From an uncultured bacterium (GTDB lineage: Bacteria > Verrucomicrobiota > Lentisphaeria > Victivallales > UBA1829): a stretch of 47,153 nt of DNA. Both the position numbers and the translations under genes were made by a program. This document shows, piece after piece, positions 1 through 9,089 of the stretch (within the stretch, counting starts at the first letter, position 1; each line of letters begins with the position of its first letter). The notes beneath the pieces were generated by a model. The model did not search any database. It saw nothing but the letters and a program-made list of their open reading frames with translations, and had not been told where the DNA came from. Location of the stretch: contig URNX01000026.1 of NCBI GenBank assembly GCA_900549415.1, positions 1-47,153 of the forward strand. Reading direction: 5' to 3'.

Positions 1-468
1 CCTTCCGCAATGCCGAGGATTTCCCGATACCCTTCGTCATTGACTCCAACTGCCACAAGAACAGACACATTTGAAATCTCTCCGCCCCAGCTGCGCTTGA
101 GATAAATCCCATCCAGAAAGATATACGGATGTTCGCCATGAATCGGCTGCATACGCCATTCTTCGATTTTCCCGTAAATTTTCTGATTGAGATCGCTGAT
201 GGTGCTGGAGCTTACTTTCGTGTTCCACAACGCCTCAGTGATATCTTCCACTCGACGAACAGAAACTCCGGCCAAATACATTTCGATCAATGCCTCTTCA
301 ACACTGCTCTGTTTCGTCTGATACCGTTTGATGATTTGCGTTTCAAAAGGAAGCGTCCGAAGACGAGGTATTTTGAGTTCAACTTCGCCTGATGTTGTCA
401 AAAGTTTCCGCTTATATGTTCCTGCCCGGGTATCCTGTCGATCCGGACTTCGCTGATACCGGCCGGCG
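1..468 (-). pseudogene. IS256-family (mutator-type) transposase, 5'-truncated, runs off left edge
   Basis: Reading the minus strand from about 468 to 1 gives one uninterrupted frame with IS256-family features: a YQRSPDRQDTRAGTYKRKL-like segment, then GEVELKIPRLR, the EALIEMYLAGVSVRRVEDI helix region, and FLDGIYLKR, which carries a DDE-type catalytic aspartate. The visible end reads VGVNDEGYREILGIAEG, typical of the family. The frame has no plausible start: about 60-70 N-terminal residues expected in the family are missing, and recognisable similarity begins directly after the T-run of the terminator at 475-503. I read this as a remnant with a lost 5' end. The 3' half lies outside the window, so the rest of the element and its terminal inverted repeats cannot be judged. 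Confidence 0.8.
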
Positions 469-474
469 TTGAAG

Positions 475-503
475 TCTAAAAAAGATCTCCGCTTCTGTGC
501 GGA
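475..503 (-). terminator. Rho-independent terminator of the 553-7487 operon
   Basis: On the minus strand a TCTCCGC / GCGGAGA stem with a 6-base loop is followed by a run of six Ts. It lies about 50 bases after the stop of the last gene of the minus-strand operon, as expected for an intrinsic terminator. Confidence 0.8.
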
Positions 504-552
504 GACGCGGGAAGCGGAGAAAGATTGAAATATCCGGAATAGCAAGCGGAAA

Positions 553-1311
553 TTATTCGAAGGTGATGGTGAAGCTCCATTCCCAGACGGTTCCCTTCGG
601 GAAAACGCGCGTTCCAGTCTTGCCGTCCGCAGGTTTCGCGCTGATTCCCACATAAACGTGATCATCCTCCCAGGTGCGGCCGTCCGTCATGGCAAGGTTT
701 TCGTTGCCCGGAACGGAAATCGTCATGCTGGCGTCGCCGGTAGAAAGACGGATGCTCTGACCTTTGCCGATGAGATTTTTCTCCGGCGCGGCTTCGGAAA
801 TCGTGGTGTAGGTGGTCTTGCCGTTGTCGACGGCTTTTACGCTGATTCCGGCAAGGTCTGCTGTTTTGGCGCGGAGAGATGAGCCGAAGATCTGACGGTC
901 ATAACTCAGGTCGCAGGTCTGGATGAATTTGTATTTCACCGTGATCCTGTCGGCGGAGAACTCTTTTTCCAGATCAAATTCGCAGATCTGTTTTTTTGAG
1001 TTGGATTCGTTCAGTGTTCCATGTTTGAAAATTTTCAGCTTGCCGTCCTTCTTTTCCGATTTTACACTGTTTTCCCAGTCGGTGATCAGGAATGCGCGTT
1101 TCAGGATCTGTTTGCCGTCCGCATCTTTTTCATAGAAGGCGGCTGTTGCGCTCTCTTCCTCAAAAATCCGGCGGTCGCCGAGCTTGATTTCCAGGATTCT
1201 CCCGTCGACGGCGGCTTGGGCCGAGTACTTTTCGCCCTTGAAGGTCTGGGCGTTTACGATTGTTCCGGCGGCAAACGCCAGAAGGGCACAGAGAATTGCT
1301 TTTTTGTTCAT
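553..1311 (-). CDS. Secreted hypothetical protein, 252 aa
   Basis: I do not recognise a family. The protein starts with a Sec signal peptide (MNKK, hydrophobic stretch, cleavage likely after VNA near residue 21). The rest is soluble, rich in Lys, Asp and Thr with alternating hydrophobic residues, suggesting a beta-rich fold, and ends in WEWSFTITFE. It is the last gene of a minus-strand unit, 53 bases after the GH2-like enzyme gene, and is followed by an intrinsic terminator. The context suggests an extracellular or periplasmic accessory to the large hydrolase, for example in substrate binding, but the sequence alone does not show this. The start ATG is preceded by an AAGGAAAAGAA-type ribosome site. 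Confidence 0.75.
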   Translation of the reverse strand: MNKKAILCALLAFAAGTIVNAQTFKGEKYSAQAAVDGRILEIKLGDRRIFEEESATAAFYEKDADGKQILKRAFLITDWENSVKSEKKDGKLKIFKHGTLNESNSKKQICEFDLEKEFSADRITVKYKFIQTCDLSYDRQIFGSSLRAKTADLAGISVKAVDNGKTTYTTISEAAPEKNLIGKGQSIRLSTGDASMTISVPGNENLAMTDGRTWEDDHVYVGISAKPADGKTGTRVFPKGTVWEWSFTITFE

Positions 1312-1364
1312 TGTTCTTTTCCTTATGTTTAAGGTTGAGTCCGGCGTTTCCGCCGGACGGGATT

Positions 1365-4300
1365 TCAGTAGCTGCGCACAATGTCCGGATTGTAATCGTA
1401 GTCACGCTTGGAGCCGTCCGGATACGGCGTCTGCCAGGCTTTTGCGCCGATTGAGGGAACGTTGGTGATGGAAACCGGAGTCTGGGTGATTCCGCCTCCG
1501 CCCTTCTCGTCGAAGACGCGGACCGCGATGAGGTTGCGTCCGGCTTTCAGCACGCCCTTCGGAATCTTGTAGAGACGCGGCGCCATCCACCAGTTCGGAG
1601 TCTCTTTGCCGGTCGCACCGATCTTGACGCCGTTGATGTAGACTTCATCGAAGTCGTCGACTGCACCGATTTGCAGATAGAGCGTTTTTTCCTTGAGGAA
1701 GTCGGGGTCGAGGTTGAAGTTGAGGCGGTACATGCACCAGCCGTCGTATTCCTGCTTGAGGAATTGCTCGAAGTTCATTCCGACGCGAACGTGGGTTCCG
1801 TCGTTGCGGATCTGTCCCTGCATCCATTTTGCGGAGCCTTTTTTGCCGAGATGCCAGCCTTCTTTCAGAGCGGCGTTTTCCGTATCGAGGGCGAATTCCC
1901 AGAGGAACGGGACGAGGTCCATCTCCATCGAGTGCTGTGTCTTGTAAGGCTGCATCTTGAAATCAAGCGTTACTCCGGCTGCGGTGAGCATGGCGGAGAG
2001 CATCCGGCAGGCTTTGCCCTGGGCGGGAGTCTTGCCGAAACGTTCCGGTGTGACGGTGGTGAAGACGAATTCGCCGGCTCCGTATTTGCGGCGGACCGCC
2101 ACAGCGGGGGAGGTCGCATCAACCTGACGCGGAGCGTCGAAGACGGGCAGTTTGAATTCGTCGTGCCAGTACATGTCGTTGTTGTCCCATCCGTTCCGCC
2201 AGAACATATCCGGGGAATCGGGCGTGGTCAATGCAGCGCGGATTTTCTGTTCCTTCATATCCATTGCAAACGGAAGCCAGGTGGAGCGCCACTGTTTTCC
2301 CGTGTGAATGTAGAAGATGCGTCCGCCGTTGTAGACGAAGTTCAGCAGCTGGAAGCGCGCCCGGTCGAGTTCCGCAAAATCCGGATCGGCGATGAGGAGC
2401 GTGTCAACCTCCGCAAGGGAGTCGGCGCTGAGGTGATCGAGCTTCCGGAAGCTGCAGTGAAGCCCTTTCAGAAAACTTTCTCCGTCTTCGCTTCCCCGGA
2501 ACGCCGTTTTGCCGGAGAAGGACGCGCGGGAATCGAGATAGCCGATGAGATTGGTCAGAATCCGGGTCGCCGCGGGGTCTTTTCCGATCCGTTCGGAAAT
2601 CTCCAGCTGCGAGGCGATCCAGCTTCCCTTGCGTCCAGTGTATTCCAGAAGCGGAGTCTGGTAGAGGTCGAATCCGGAGACCAGGAGCGAACGGAAGTTT
2701 CCTGCCGCGGGACGGCGGAAGACGTACGATGCGAGCATATTGCGGTTTCCGTTGTCCGACCAGTTCAGTTTATCCGATGTGTTCTCCTGATATGCGGGAG
2801 CAATCGAACGGGAGCCGCGCCAGCAGTAGAAGTCGCGATCCTGCAGATCGTCGAATGCGGGGTGTCCGGCGGCATTGATGAAGGCCTGACGGCTGCGGAC
2901 TTTGATGAGTTCGGTGGAGGCGCTCTGCTGCTGTTCCAGGATCAGAATGTTCAGTCCGTTTGCAGCAAGGGCATTCAGATCCGGAAGCTGACGGAGCTTG
3001 CCGAGCGCGCCGCGTCCGATGACAAGGATTCCGGTTTTCGGGAGATTGTCGAGGTTTTCCAGCGCCTGCGCTTCCGCGCCGAGTTCGCGGAGTGCGGCAA
3101 GAGCATCCGTGTCCATGCCGAACACATAAAGTTTTGAGTTGAGTCCGGCGAGCGGTTTTCCGGGAAGCGGGAAGACTTCCAGTTCGCATGCGGCGTTGAG
3201 TTTTTCGCCGTTTCCGTCCGTGAGCGAGGCTGTCAGACGCAGGGCGCGGCGGAGGGTTGTTTTCGGCATTGCAAAGCCGACGGGAACCGCGGCGCGTCCG
3301 CCGGCTTTGACCGCGGTTTTGACTTTGCGGCGCGCGATGATTTCACCGTTCGCATTGGAGAGCGTGAGCATTCCGGACCAGGCGGCGTCTTTGCCGCAGC
3401 GATTGAGAATGACCAGGTTCTTGCCGATTTTTTCGCCGCTGAAATAGGCGTGGTCGAGCGCATAGGGATCCGCGCCGCTGTCATAGAATCCGGCGTAGTG
3501 ATCCGCCATCATGGCATGGAGCGGGGCGGCGATTTCCGAATAACGGTAGTCGCTGTCCTTGCCGAATATGTCGAACGAGGGACGCTTGAGGTGGAGCAGG
3601 GCAACGGATTCGACCGTCTTGTCCGGTTTGGAGAGGTTGCCTTCGGGCAGGGGAAGCGTGTAGAAGTTGCCCGTGAGCTGTCCGGCATACGCATCATCCA
3701 CGTGTCCGAACATGCCCAGACCATTCGCACCGGAGTAGAGGAAGCCGGGAATCTGTTCCTCCATGGAGCGGCGGAGCAGGGCGGTGTAGAAATCGGACTG
3801 GAAATAGTACTCTTTCTTTCCGAGTTTGTCACTGGTGGAGGAGACGACGCTTGTGCCGGGCGTGGCGTCGTGCATGGTGAGCTTTGCATACGATGGTTTG
3901 AAGCGGTAGGCGGGGTTGCCGAACCAGCGGGCGGAATTTTCCAGATAGTACGGTGTGCTGTCCGGTCCGTGCATGACGTCGATGCGGCGCAGGGAGGCGT
4001 TGTACGGGATGAAGTATTCCCCGATGAAAACGGGCATATCCGGCTGGAGTCCCCAGCGGCTGAAGAATGCGCGCATTTCGAGGTTCTGCGCACCCCAGGT
4101 GTGGTAGAGGTGTGACGCATAGATTCCGTCGACTTCTCCGCTGCCTCCGGTGAAAGACTGGAATTCGGGGAAGTGGCGGCGATAGATTTCCGCCATGTGA
4201 TCCAGACGTTTTTTGCGCTGGAGACGCATTCCGGCGAGGTTCGGATCTTTCTGCGCGGTCGTTACGATCTTCCCGTCCGCGGAAAAGGTTTTGTAGCTTT

Positions 4301-5681
4301 TGGAATCATATTTGCGTCCGAAGTATTCAGGATTCATGACGCCCTGATGCATGTTGTACCAGACGTCGATGACGAATCCGATCTGCGAGGGATGATTCAT
4401 CAGCCGCGGGTTGCGGCGTTCCTGCTTGAGCTCGGAGTCAACTTTGCTGTAGATGAACTGATCGTCTTTCGGCCACATGATTTCATATGGAATGTTCCGG
4501 TTGACGAGAACCAGAATGCCTTCTTCATCCGCAATATCGTAGAATTCCGGGAAGATGGAGCCGTGGCTGTAGCAGAAATTCATGTTCATGTCTTTCAGAT
4601 GGCGAAAATATTTCCGGAAATAATCCCCGGTGCGCTTCCAGGCCGGAGTCCAGTCGGAGGCTGAAAAAACATTGGTATCGCCGCGCAGGAAAACCGGCTT
4701 TCCGTTCAGCAGGTAATTCCCGCCGGAGACTTTGAACTCGCGGAAGCCGAAACGGCGGCGGAGTTTTTCAATGGGCTTTCCGTTTTTATCCTTTGCGGAG
4801 ATGGTCAGGTAATAGAGGTTCGGAGAGTCCGGGCTCCAAAGTTTCGGCGTAACGAAATCCAGCGTCACGCGGTCCTTCAGCGGAAGAGTCTTTATGTAAA
4901 CGCTTTCCCCGGTTTTCGCATCGCTGATTTCAAAAACGGCGGAGCCTCCGCTGAACTCCGCGGTCCGGTTGAAGAACTCGATGTCGATTTTTTTCGCGTC
5001 GAGAAGCGTGTAGATGGCGGGTTCGCCGAGATTCTTTACCGGAATGATCTCCAGATTTATCGCTCCGACGAGTCCTCCGGTGACCTTCTGCGGATCGCCT
5101 TCCAGATTCAAATTGAATTCAAAAACGTTCTGTTCCCCGAACTTCAAAAACTTGTCGACGTCGAGCCGTCCGGCGGAAAATCCTTTCGGGACCGGAACGG
5201 GATGTCCGTTTATCCGAAGTTCAAAACTTTTGCAGACGATCTGCTCGATGTTGATCCAGAGGTGTTTGCCGACGAATCGGTTTTTTGCGGGAATGTCGAT
5301 TGTGCGGCGATAGAACAGATACTCCATCGGCATATTCCAGCCTGTCGTTTTGCCGTTGAAGGTATTGACGGCGCGTCCGTCTTTATAGCGGATGAAGTGT
5401 CCGATTGCGCCGCCCTTGCTTTGGGCGGGAACACGGAAATAGAAGTCGCAGGGCTGCGGCATTTTTTCATCTTTTGCGGAAGCCGGGTAAAAATTCCAGA
5501 ATCCGTTGAGGGAGATTGTTTCGCGGTCGAAATTGGAATTTTTCCATGCGCCGTTCCAGGACCAGTCGATCCGTTTCTGGAAATCGCGGAACGGAACGGC
5601 GTTGGCGAACGTCACTTCCGGTTCGGCGTAAAGCGAGCAGGCGAGCAGCGCGGCTCCGAGGGTAAACACTGTGCGGTTCAT
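1365..5681 (-). CDS. Large secreted GH2-like glycoside hydrolase (beta-galactosidase superfamily), 1438 aa
   Basis: The N-terminus is a signal peptide (cleavage near residue 19, SLYAE). Residues about 50-210 resemble the GH2 sugar-binding jelly roll (FYRRTIDIP, LWINIEQIVCKSFELRINGHPV), about 215-315 the immunoglobulin-like domain ending RFGFREFKVSGGNYLLNGKPVFLRG, and about 320-600 the TIM barrel. FIGEYF at 552-557 carries a candidate nucleophile Glu555. At NHPSQIG (429-435), where GH2 enzymes continue to an Asn-Glu acid/base pair, the sequence reads VIDVWYN without that glutamate. After about residue 700 come further domains, and residues about 1290-1400 look like a second galactose-binding-like module (DDFDEVYINGVKIG). 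At 1438 residues it is longer than a typical 1000-residue beta-galactosidase. Third gene of a four-gene unit. The true substrate is unknown. Confidence 0.8.
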   Translation of the reverse strand: MNRTVFTLGAALLACSLYAEPEVTFANAVPFRDFQKRIDWSWNGAWKNSNFDRETISLNGFWNFYPASAKDEKMPQPCDFYFRVPAQSKGGAIGHFIRYKDGRAVNTFNGKTTGWNMPMEYLFYRRTIDIPAKNRFVGKHLWINIEQIVCKSFELRINGHPVPVPKGFSAGRLDVDKFLKFGEQNVFEFNLNLEGDPQKVTGGLVGAINLEIIPVKNLGEPAIYTLLDAKKIDIEFFNRTAEFSGGSAVFEISDAKTGESVYIKTLPLKDRVTLDFVTPKLWSPDSPNLYYLTISAKDKNGKPIEKLRRRFGFREFKVSGGNYLLNGKPVFLRGDTNVFSASDWTPAWKRTGDYFRKYFRHLKDMNMNFCYSHGSIFPEFYDIADEEGILVLVNRNIPYEIMWPKDDQFIYSKVDSELKQERRNPRLMNHPSQIGFVIDVWYNMHQGVMNPEYFGRKYDSKSYKTFSADGKIVTTAQKDPNLAGMRLQRKKRLDHMAEIYRRHFPEFQSFTGGSGEVDGIYASHLYHTWGAQNLEMRAFFSRWGLQPDMPVFIGEYFIPYNASLRRIDVMHGPDSTPYYLENSARWFGNPAYRFKPSYAKLTMHDATPGTSVVSSTSDKLGKKEYYFQSDFYTALLRRSMEEQIPGFLYSGANGLGMFGHVDDAYAGQLTGNFYTLPLPEGNLSKPDKTVESVALLHLKRPSFDIFGKDSDYRYSEIAAPLHAMMADHYAGFYDSGADPYALDHAYFSGEKIGKNLVILNRCGKDAAWSGMLTLSNANGEIIARRKVKTAVKAGGRAAVPVGFAMPKTTLRRALRLTASLTDGNGEKLNAACELEVFPLPGKPLAGLNSKLYVFGMDTDALAALRELGAEAQALENLDNLPKTGILVIGRGALGKLRQLPDLNALAANGLNILILEQQQSASTELIKVRSRQAFINAAGHPAFDDLQDRDFYCWRGSRSIAPAYQENTSDKLNWSDNGNRNMLASYVFRRPAAGNFRSLLVSGFDLYQTPLLEYTGRKGSWIASQLEISERIGKDPAATRILTNLIGYLDSRASFSGKTAFRGSEDGESFLKGLHCSFRKLDHLSADSLAEVDTLLIADPDFAELDRARFQLLNFVYNGGRIFYIHTGKQWRSTWLPFAMDMKEQKIRAALTTPDSPDMFWRNGWDNNDMYWHDEFKLPVFDAPRQVDATSPAVAVRRKYGAGEFVFTTVTPERFGKTPAQGKACRMLSAMLTAAGVTLDFKMQPYKTQHSMEMDLVPFLWEFALDTENAALKEGWHLGKKGSAKWMQGQIRNDGTHVRVGMNFEQFLKQEYDGWCMYRLNFNLDPDFLKEKTLYLQIGAVDDFDEVYINGVKIGATGKETPNWWMAPRLYKIPKGVLKAGRNLIAVRVFDEKGGGGITQTPVSITNVPSIGAKAWQTPYPDGSKRDYDYNPDIVRSY

Positions 5682-5705
5682 AATGTTTTTGTCCTTTTCA
5701 AATGC

Positions 5706-6431
5706 TTAGTGTATGGGGTACCAGCGGGTTTTGTTGATTTCCCAGAATGGTCCGCTCAAAGAGAAGAACGGGTCATCCTGGACGTGCTGCGAATAAAACA
5801 CCGGAGAGGTTTCGACATGCATGTCGAGGTGCAGAAGGTTTGCCCTGCTGAAATGCCGTGACGCCGGTCGTCCGCCTCCATTCAGAAATGTCTCATAGGC
5901 GTATATTTCAAACATGTATCCCCCGCGTTCGGTGGAAAAGCCGTCCGCGGTGTTGAGATAGCTGTCGAGAAAGAAAACTTTTTTGGAAGGCTGTTTTACT
6001 TTCGGTATCTTTATACGGAAAGCGGTGCTGTCGGAATAGTAACCGGTGTGAAAGGCGTAGTCCTGGTTGAACTGGTTAATTTCATATTTCGGGGCTGCCG
6101 GACACTTGAAAACGGTTTTTGGCGCGAGTTTGTTTTCTTGCCAGAAATAGGTGCATGCATAGTTCCAGTCCGAGGCGGTGGAAGAGGAACGCTGCGGGGG
6201 AAGGAAATCTTCGAAATCGCTTGCGTACCCCGCAAACAGGATTCCCGCCTGTTTCAGATTCGAGGTGCAGGAGATGGCGTATCCCTTGGCTCTTGAGCTG
6301 TTCAAGGCCGGCAGGAGCATGCCTGCAAGAATTGCTATGATCGCAATTACGACAAGAAGCTCTATGAGCGTAAATCTGTTGATTTTGCTCTTGTTCTTTT
6401 CCTTCGCCGGGTGAGGATTTTTTGGTTTCAT
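5706..6431 (-). CDS. Pseudopilin-like protein with prepilin-type N-terminal domain, 241 aa
   Basis: A short Lys-rich leader is followed by FTLIELLVVIAIIAILAGM and LLPALNSSRAKGYAISC, the type IV pilin/type II secretion pseudopilin helix with the conserved Glu at position 5 of the mature helix. The residue before Phe is Arg, not the glycine usually needed by prepilin peptidase. The C-terminal domain is the kind found in the large DUF1559-like families of Planctomycetota, Verrucomicrobiota and Lentisphaerota. Its usual His...DGH ending is altered here to HLDMHVE. The gene lies 30 bases after the GntR gene and 24 bases before the GH2-like gene, so it is co-transcribed with both. It probably sits in the inner membrane or a pseudopilus-like structure; its role in glycan use is inferred from position only. 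Confidence 0.88.
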   Translation of the reverse strand: MKPKNPHPAKEKNKSKINRFTLIELLVVIAIIAILAGMLLPALNSSRAKGYAISCTSNLKQAGILFAGYASDFEDFLPPQRSSSTASDWNYACTYFWQENKLAPKTVFKCPAAPKYEINQFNQDYAFHTGYYSDSTAFRIKIPKVKQPSKKVFFLDSYLNTADGFSTERGGYMFEIYAYETFLNGGGRPASRHFSRANLLHLDMHVETSPVFYSQHVQDDPFFSLSGPFWEINKTRWYPIH

Positions 6432-6461
6432 TGGTGATTCCGTCCTTTCTTTTTTGTTGTG

Positions 6462-7487
6462 TCATCTTATGATCATTTCCATAGGGATTTTGCGGATGTC
6501 CATTCCGGTGTTGTCGCCGGAGAACTGAAGAAGGAGCAGTTTCAGTGTCTCTTCCGCGATCTTCTCAAAGGGGATTTCATAACAGATTTCGTGGAATCCG
6601 GCGGTTTGCGGTTCGGAGCTGAGATTGTGTACAAGAGCGCAGGTTTTCGCAAGCTCCGGATTCTCTTCCATGAGGATGTCCGCGACTTCATTGTTCACCC
6701 ACAGCGTGTCGACAACTGCATCGATGCGCACTCCGTAATGAACCATGTTTTTCAGTTCCGTCAGAGATGTGCGGTAATCTTTCAGGAAAAATTTCTCGTT
6801 CAGAGGGGTTCCGGCTTCGCGGAATGCGCGGCGGAAGCCGTCGTAAGCGGCATTCCACGGCTTTTCGTCGTGCAGGAATACGATGTTCCGGCGGTTCTCT
6901 TTCAGAAGCTGCTTTCCGCAGAGATACCCCCATGCGTCATAGTCCGGAGAGACCGAGCCAGGTGTGAGCCGATGAGTTTCCGTGGTCGTGACCACTTTCA
7001 AGCCCTTCTCGCGCAAATCGCTGACAAATGAATTTCCGTCGACGACGACCAGAGCGTCGAGCTGTTCATTCATAATATCGCAGATAATTTGCTTTTTATC
7101 GGAACTTCCGGTTGAAACGAGATGAACGATCGCAGGCATTGCGACGATTTTTTTCAGAAGTTCCGCAAGAATATTGCCGTAATACTTGTCCAGGTGAACC
7201 ATCAGCCCGTTGCCGAGGGAAATTCCGATCAGCGGCAGTTGCCGTCCGAACGATGACGGGGATATTTTGGCGGGATTGGTGAACGATCCGATTCCGCGCC
7301 GGCCGATGATGTAGCCTTCCGACGTAAGTTCCTTCATGGCCTTGCTGACCGTCGGGCGGCTCACACCGAATTTTTCCGAAAGTTCGTTGATCGTCGGTAT
7401 CTGAACCGGATCTTTCCCCGCGTGGAGAATCAGGTTCATCACATACCGACGGATCTTCATGTATTCCGATGTTCCAATTGCTGACAT
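6462..7487 (-). CDS. GntR-family transcriptional regulator with LacI-type sensor domain, 341 aa
   Basis: Residues about 8-72 form a GntR winged helix (INELSEKFGVSRPTVSKAMKELTSEGYIIGRRGIGSF). Residues about 85-340 look like a periplasmic-binding-protein/LacI-type effector domain (LIGISLGNG, DALVVVDG, GYLCGKQLLKENRRNIVFLHD). Such chimeras are common in sugar-responsive regulators of Lentisphaerota. It is the first gene of the unit that continues into the pseudopilin, the GH2-like enzyme and the small secreted protein, so it most likely controls that unit and itself in response to a sugar. A strong promoter and an inverted repeat lie just upstream. An alternative start at the internal Met10 is possible because the ribosome site before 7487 is weak. 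Confidence 0.88.
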   Translation of the reverse strand: MSAIGTSEYMKIRRYVMNLILHAGKDPVQIPTINELSEKFGVSRPTVSKAMKELTSEGYIIGRRGIGSFTNPAKISPSSFGRQLPLIGISLGNGLMVHLDKYYGNILAELLKKIVAMPAIVHLVSTGSSDKKQIICDIMNEQLDALVVVDGNSFVSDLREKGLKVVTTTETHRLTPGSVSPDYDAWGYLCGKQLLKENRRNIVFLHDEKPWNAAYDGFRRAFREAGTPLNEKFFLKDYRTSLTELKNMVHYGVRIDAVVDTLWVNNEVADILMEENPELAKTCALVHNLSSEPQTAGFHEICYEIPFEKIAEETLKLLLLQFSGDNTGMDIRKIPMEMIIR

Positions 7488-7511
7488 ATGTTTGCTCGTT
7501 AGTATTTGTTT

Positions 7512-7523
7512 GCAAAGTTTTGC
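7512..7523. promoter_or_regulatory. Putative operator: inverted repeat GCAAA-N2-TTTGC
   Basis: GCAAAGTTTTGC is an inverted repeat located between the -10 box and the start codon of the GntR gene at 7487. The position suits autoregulation by that protein, but no binding data are implied. Confidence 0.4.
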
Positions 7524-7532
7524 TTCTGTTTA

Positions 7533-7561
7533 ATTATACCACAAAACCGCAAAAAAGTCAA
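7533..7561 (-). promoter_or_regulatory. Sigma70-type promoter of the GntR/pseudopilin/GH2 operon
   Basis: On the minus strand TTGACT (7561-7556), a 17-base spacer and a perfect TATAAT (7538-7533) precede the GntR start at 7487. Confidence 0.75.
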
Positions 7562-8829
7562 CCCCCTGTTGATGAAAAAAATGAGAATTTTTCCATTGTT
7601 GAAATGTTTGCGGTGATTTTTGGGCTGTTCCATGAGCTGACTGCGAGAGCCGCCGGGAGTTTTTTGCCCGGGAAGCGGAGTGTTATATCCTTGCTTTCAT
7701 CCGGATCGAGCCAGAACGCGCTGTCGTCTGCCGCGAAAGGGGTGCCGTCAGGAACGGAGACGGATGTGATTGCGGAGGGGAGTTTTCCGGAATTTTTGAT
7801 CCGGAGAGTGATCCGCCGTTCTTCCTGTTTCAGAATCTGAAGTTCGAGGTGTGCGGGTGTTTCCGCGAGCTGATCGCGGAGAGTGCGGGCGTTTCCGTTG
7901 TCCATGCAGCGGAAGATATAGAAGTTGCGGGCGGGCGTGCCTTCCGGTTTTTGCGCATCGAGAACCGCGAAGAAGCAGGAGCCGCGGAAGGTTTCCGGAA
8001 TGTGGAAATGCTGTTCCGGAAGATCGTATGCATGTACACCGTCCGTCCGCGGGCGTTCCGGTTTCATTTCCACGGAAAAACATTCCTGAAGCCGTGACGA
8101 GAAGAGACGGAGGCGGACGCGGCAGTTTTGCGTCTCTTTTCCGTCTTCGTTCAGGAGAAACGGGCGCAAGGTCAAATTTTCTCCCGGCGTACATTCCAGC
8201 GAGCGGAGTTTCAGACAGGGGAGCAATGGCGCGTACCCGCGCTTCGCTGCATAATAGGTCTGCACGGGCTGTCCGAGCCCGTCGACAAGCTGGCATGCGA
8301 CGGACGGCCAGGGGCGTTTCCATGCCCACAGGAGGAGTCCGCCGTTCTGAGGCCAGGCGTAGCGGCAGACTTTGATTGTGATGCGGTCAAACTCTCCGGC
8401 GGCCATGTTCACAGCTTCCGCGAGTTCCGCAAGGGGAATTTTTTGGATGTGGTTGAACTTCTCGCCCCGGCGGAACATCTCTTCCGGATATTCCATGCAG
8501 AAATGCGAGATTTCCGGATGGAGCCGTGCCATTTTTCCGGCGCGTAAACCGTGTCGCCGGAGATCGCGCGGAAACACTCTTGCGAGAGCAGTTTTTTCCA
8601 TGTTTCCGGCGCCGGCATGCAGCGCGCTCCGCATTCACTGATGAACGGACCGTCCGCGAGAACGGTGTCCCAGAGCCTGGCGGCGTCTGTGAACGAAGGG
8701 TAGATATGCCAGTCGCCGTTCAGCGGAGAGGATTCCAGAAATTCACGGGATCCGTCGAGGTTGCGGATCAGATTCGCGACGATGACGACGAGCGGGGCGG
8801 AATCAGTGGTTTCAGCACAGAATTCATTC

Positions 8830-8840
8830 CCCCCCCCCCG
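8830..8840. repeat. Homopolymer tract of 11 C (plus) / 11 G (minus)
   Basis: An uninterrupted run of eleven cytosines lies inside the GH2 remnant. On the coding strand it encodes part of a Gly run and is the point where the reading frame changes; 10 or 13 Gs would join the flanking frames. Confidence 0.9.
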
Positions 8841-9052
8841 CGTCCCAGACGCGGAGCTGGATTCTGGCGTCGCGGACGAGCGAGAGCTGCCATTCGAGTA
8901 TAGCCGGATTCTCGTCGTGGAAACTGTCGGCCGGCATCCAGTTGCATCCTTTTACAAAGAACTCTTTCCTGTTGACGCGGAAAGTCCAGTCACCGATTGT
9001 GTAGTCGCCGCGGTATTGCGGACCGGAAAAATTAATTTTTTTGTTTTCCCGC

Positions 9053-9080
9053 TTGATTATTCCGGAAGAGAGTGTATTAT
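9053..9080 (+). promoter_or_regulatory. Promoter of the GntR/transporter/hydrolase operon
   Basis: TTGATT (9053-9058), a 16-base spacer and TATTAT (9075-9080) lie about 50 bases upstream of the regulator start at 9129. Confidence 0.6.
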
Positions 9081-9089
9081 ATAAAACAA

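Noticed and set aside
1671..3137. A long open frame (about 488 codons) on the plus strand inside the GH2-like gene
   Set aside because: It is antisense to a clearly coding gene with signal peptide and domain motifs, has no ribosome site or known motif, and reflects the codon-position GC bias of the real gene.
8830..8840. Phase-variable (contingency) gene controlled by the poly-G tract
   Set aside because: The gene also lacks its N-terminal third, appears internally deleted and has a second frame break near 8535, so slippage at the tract alone could not restore a working enzyme.
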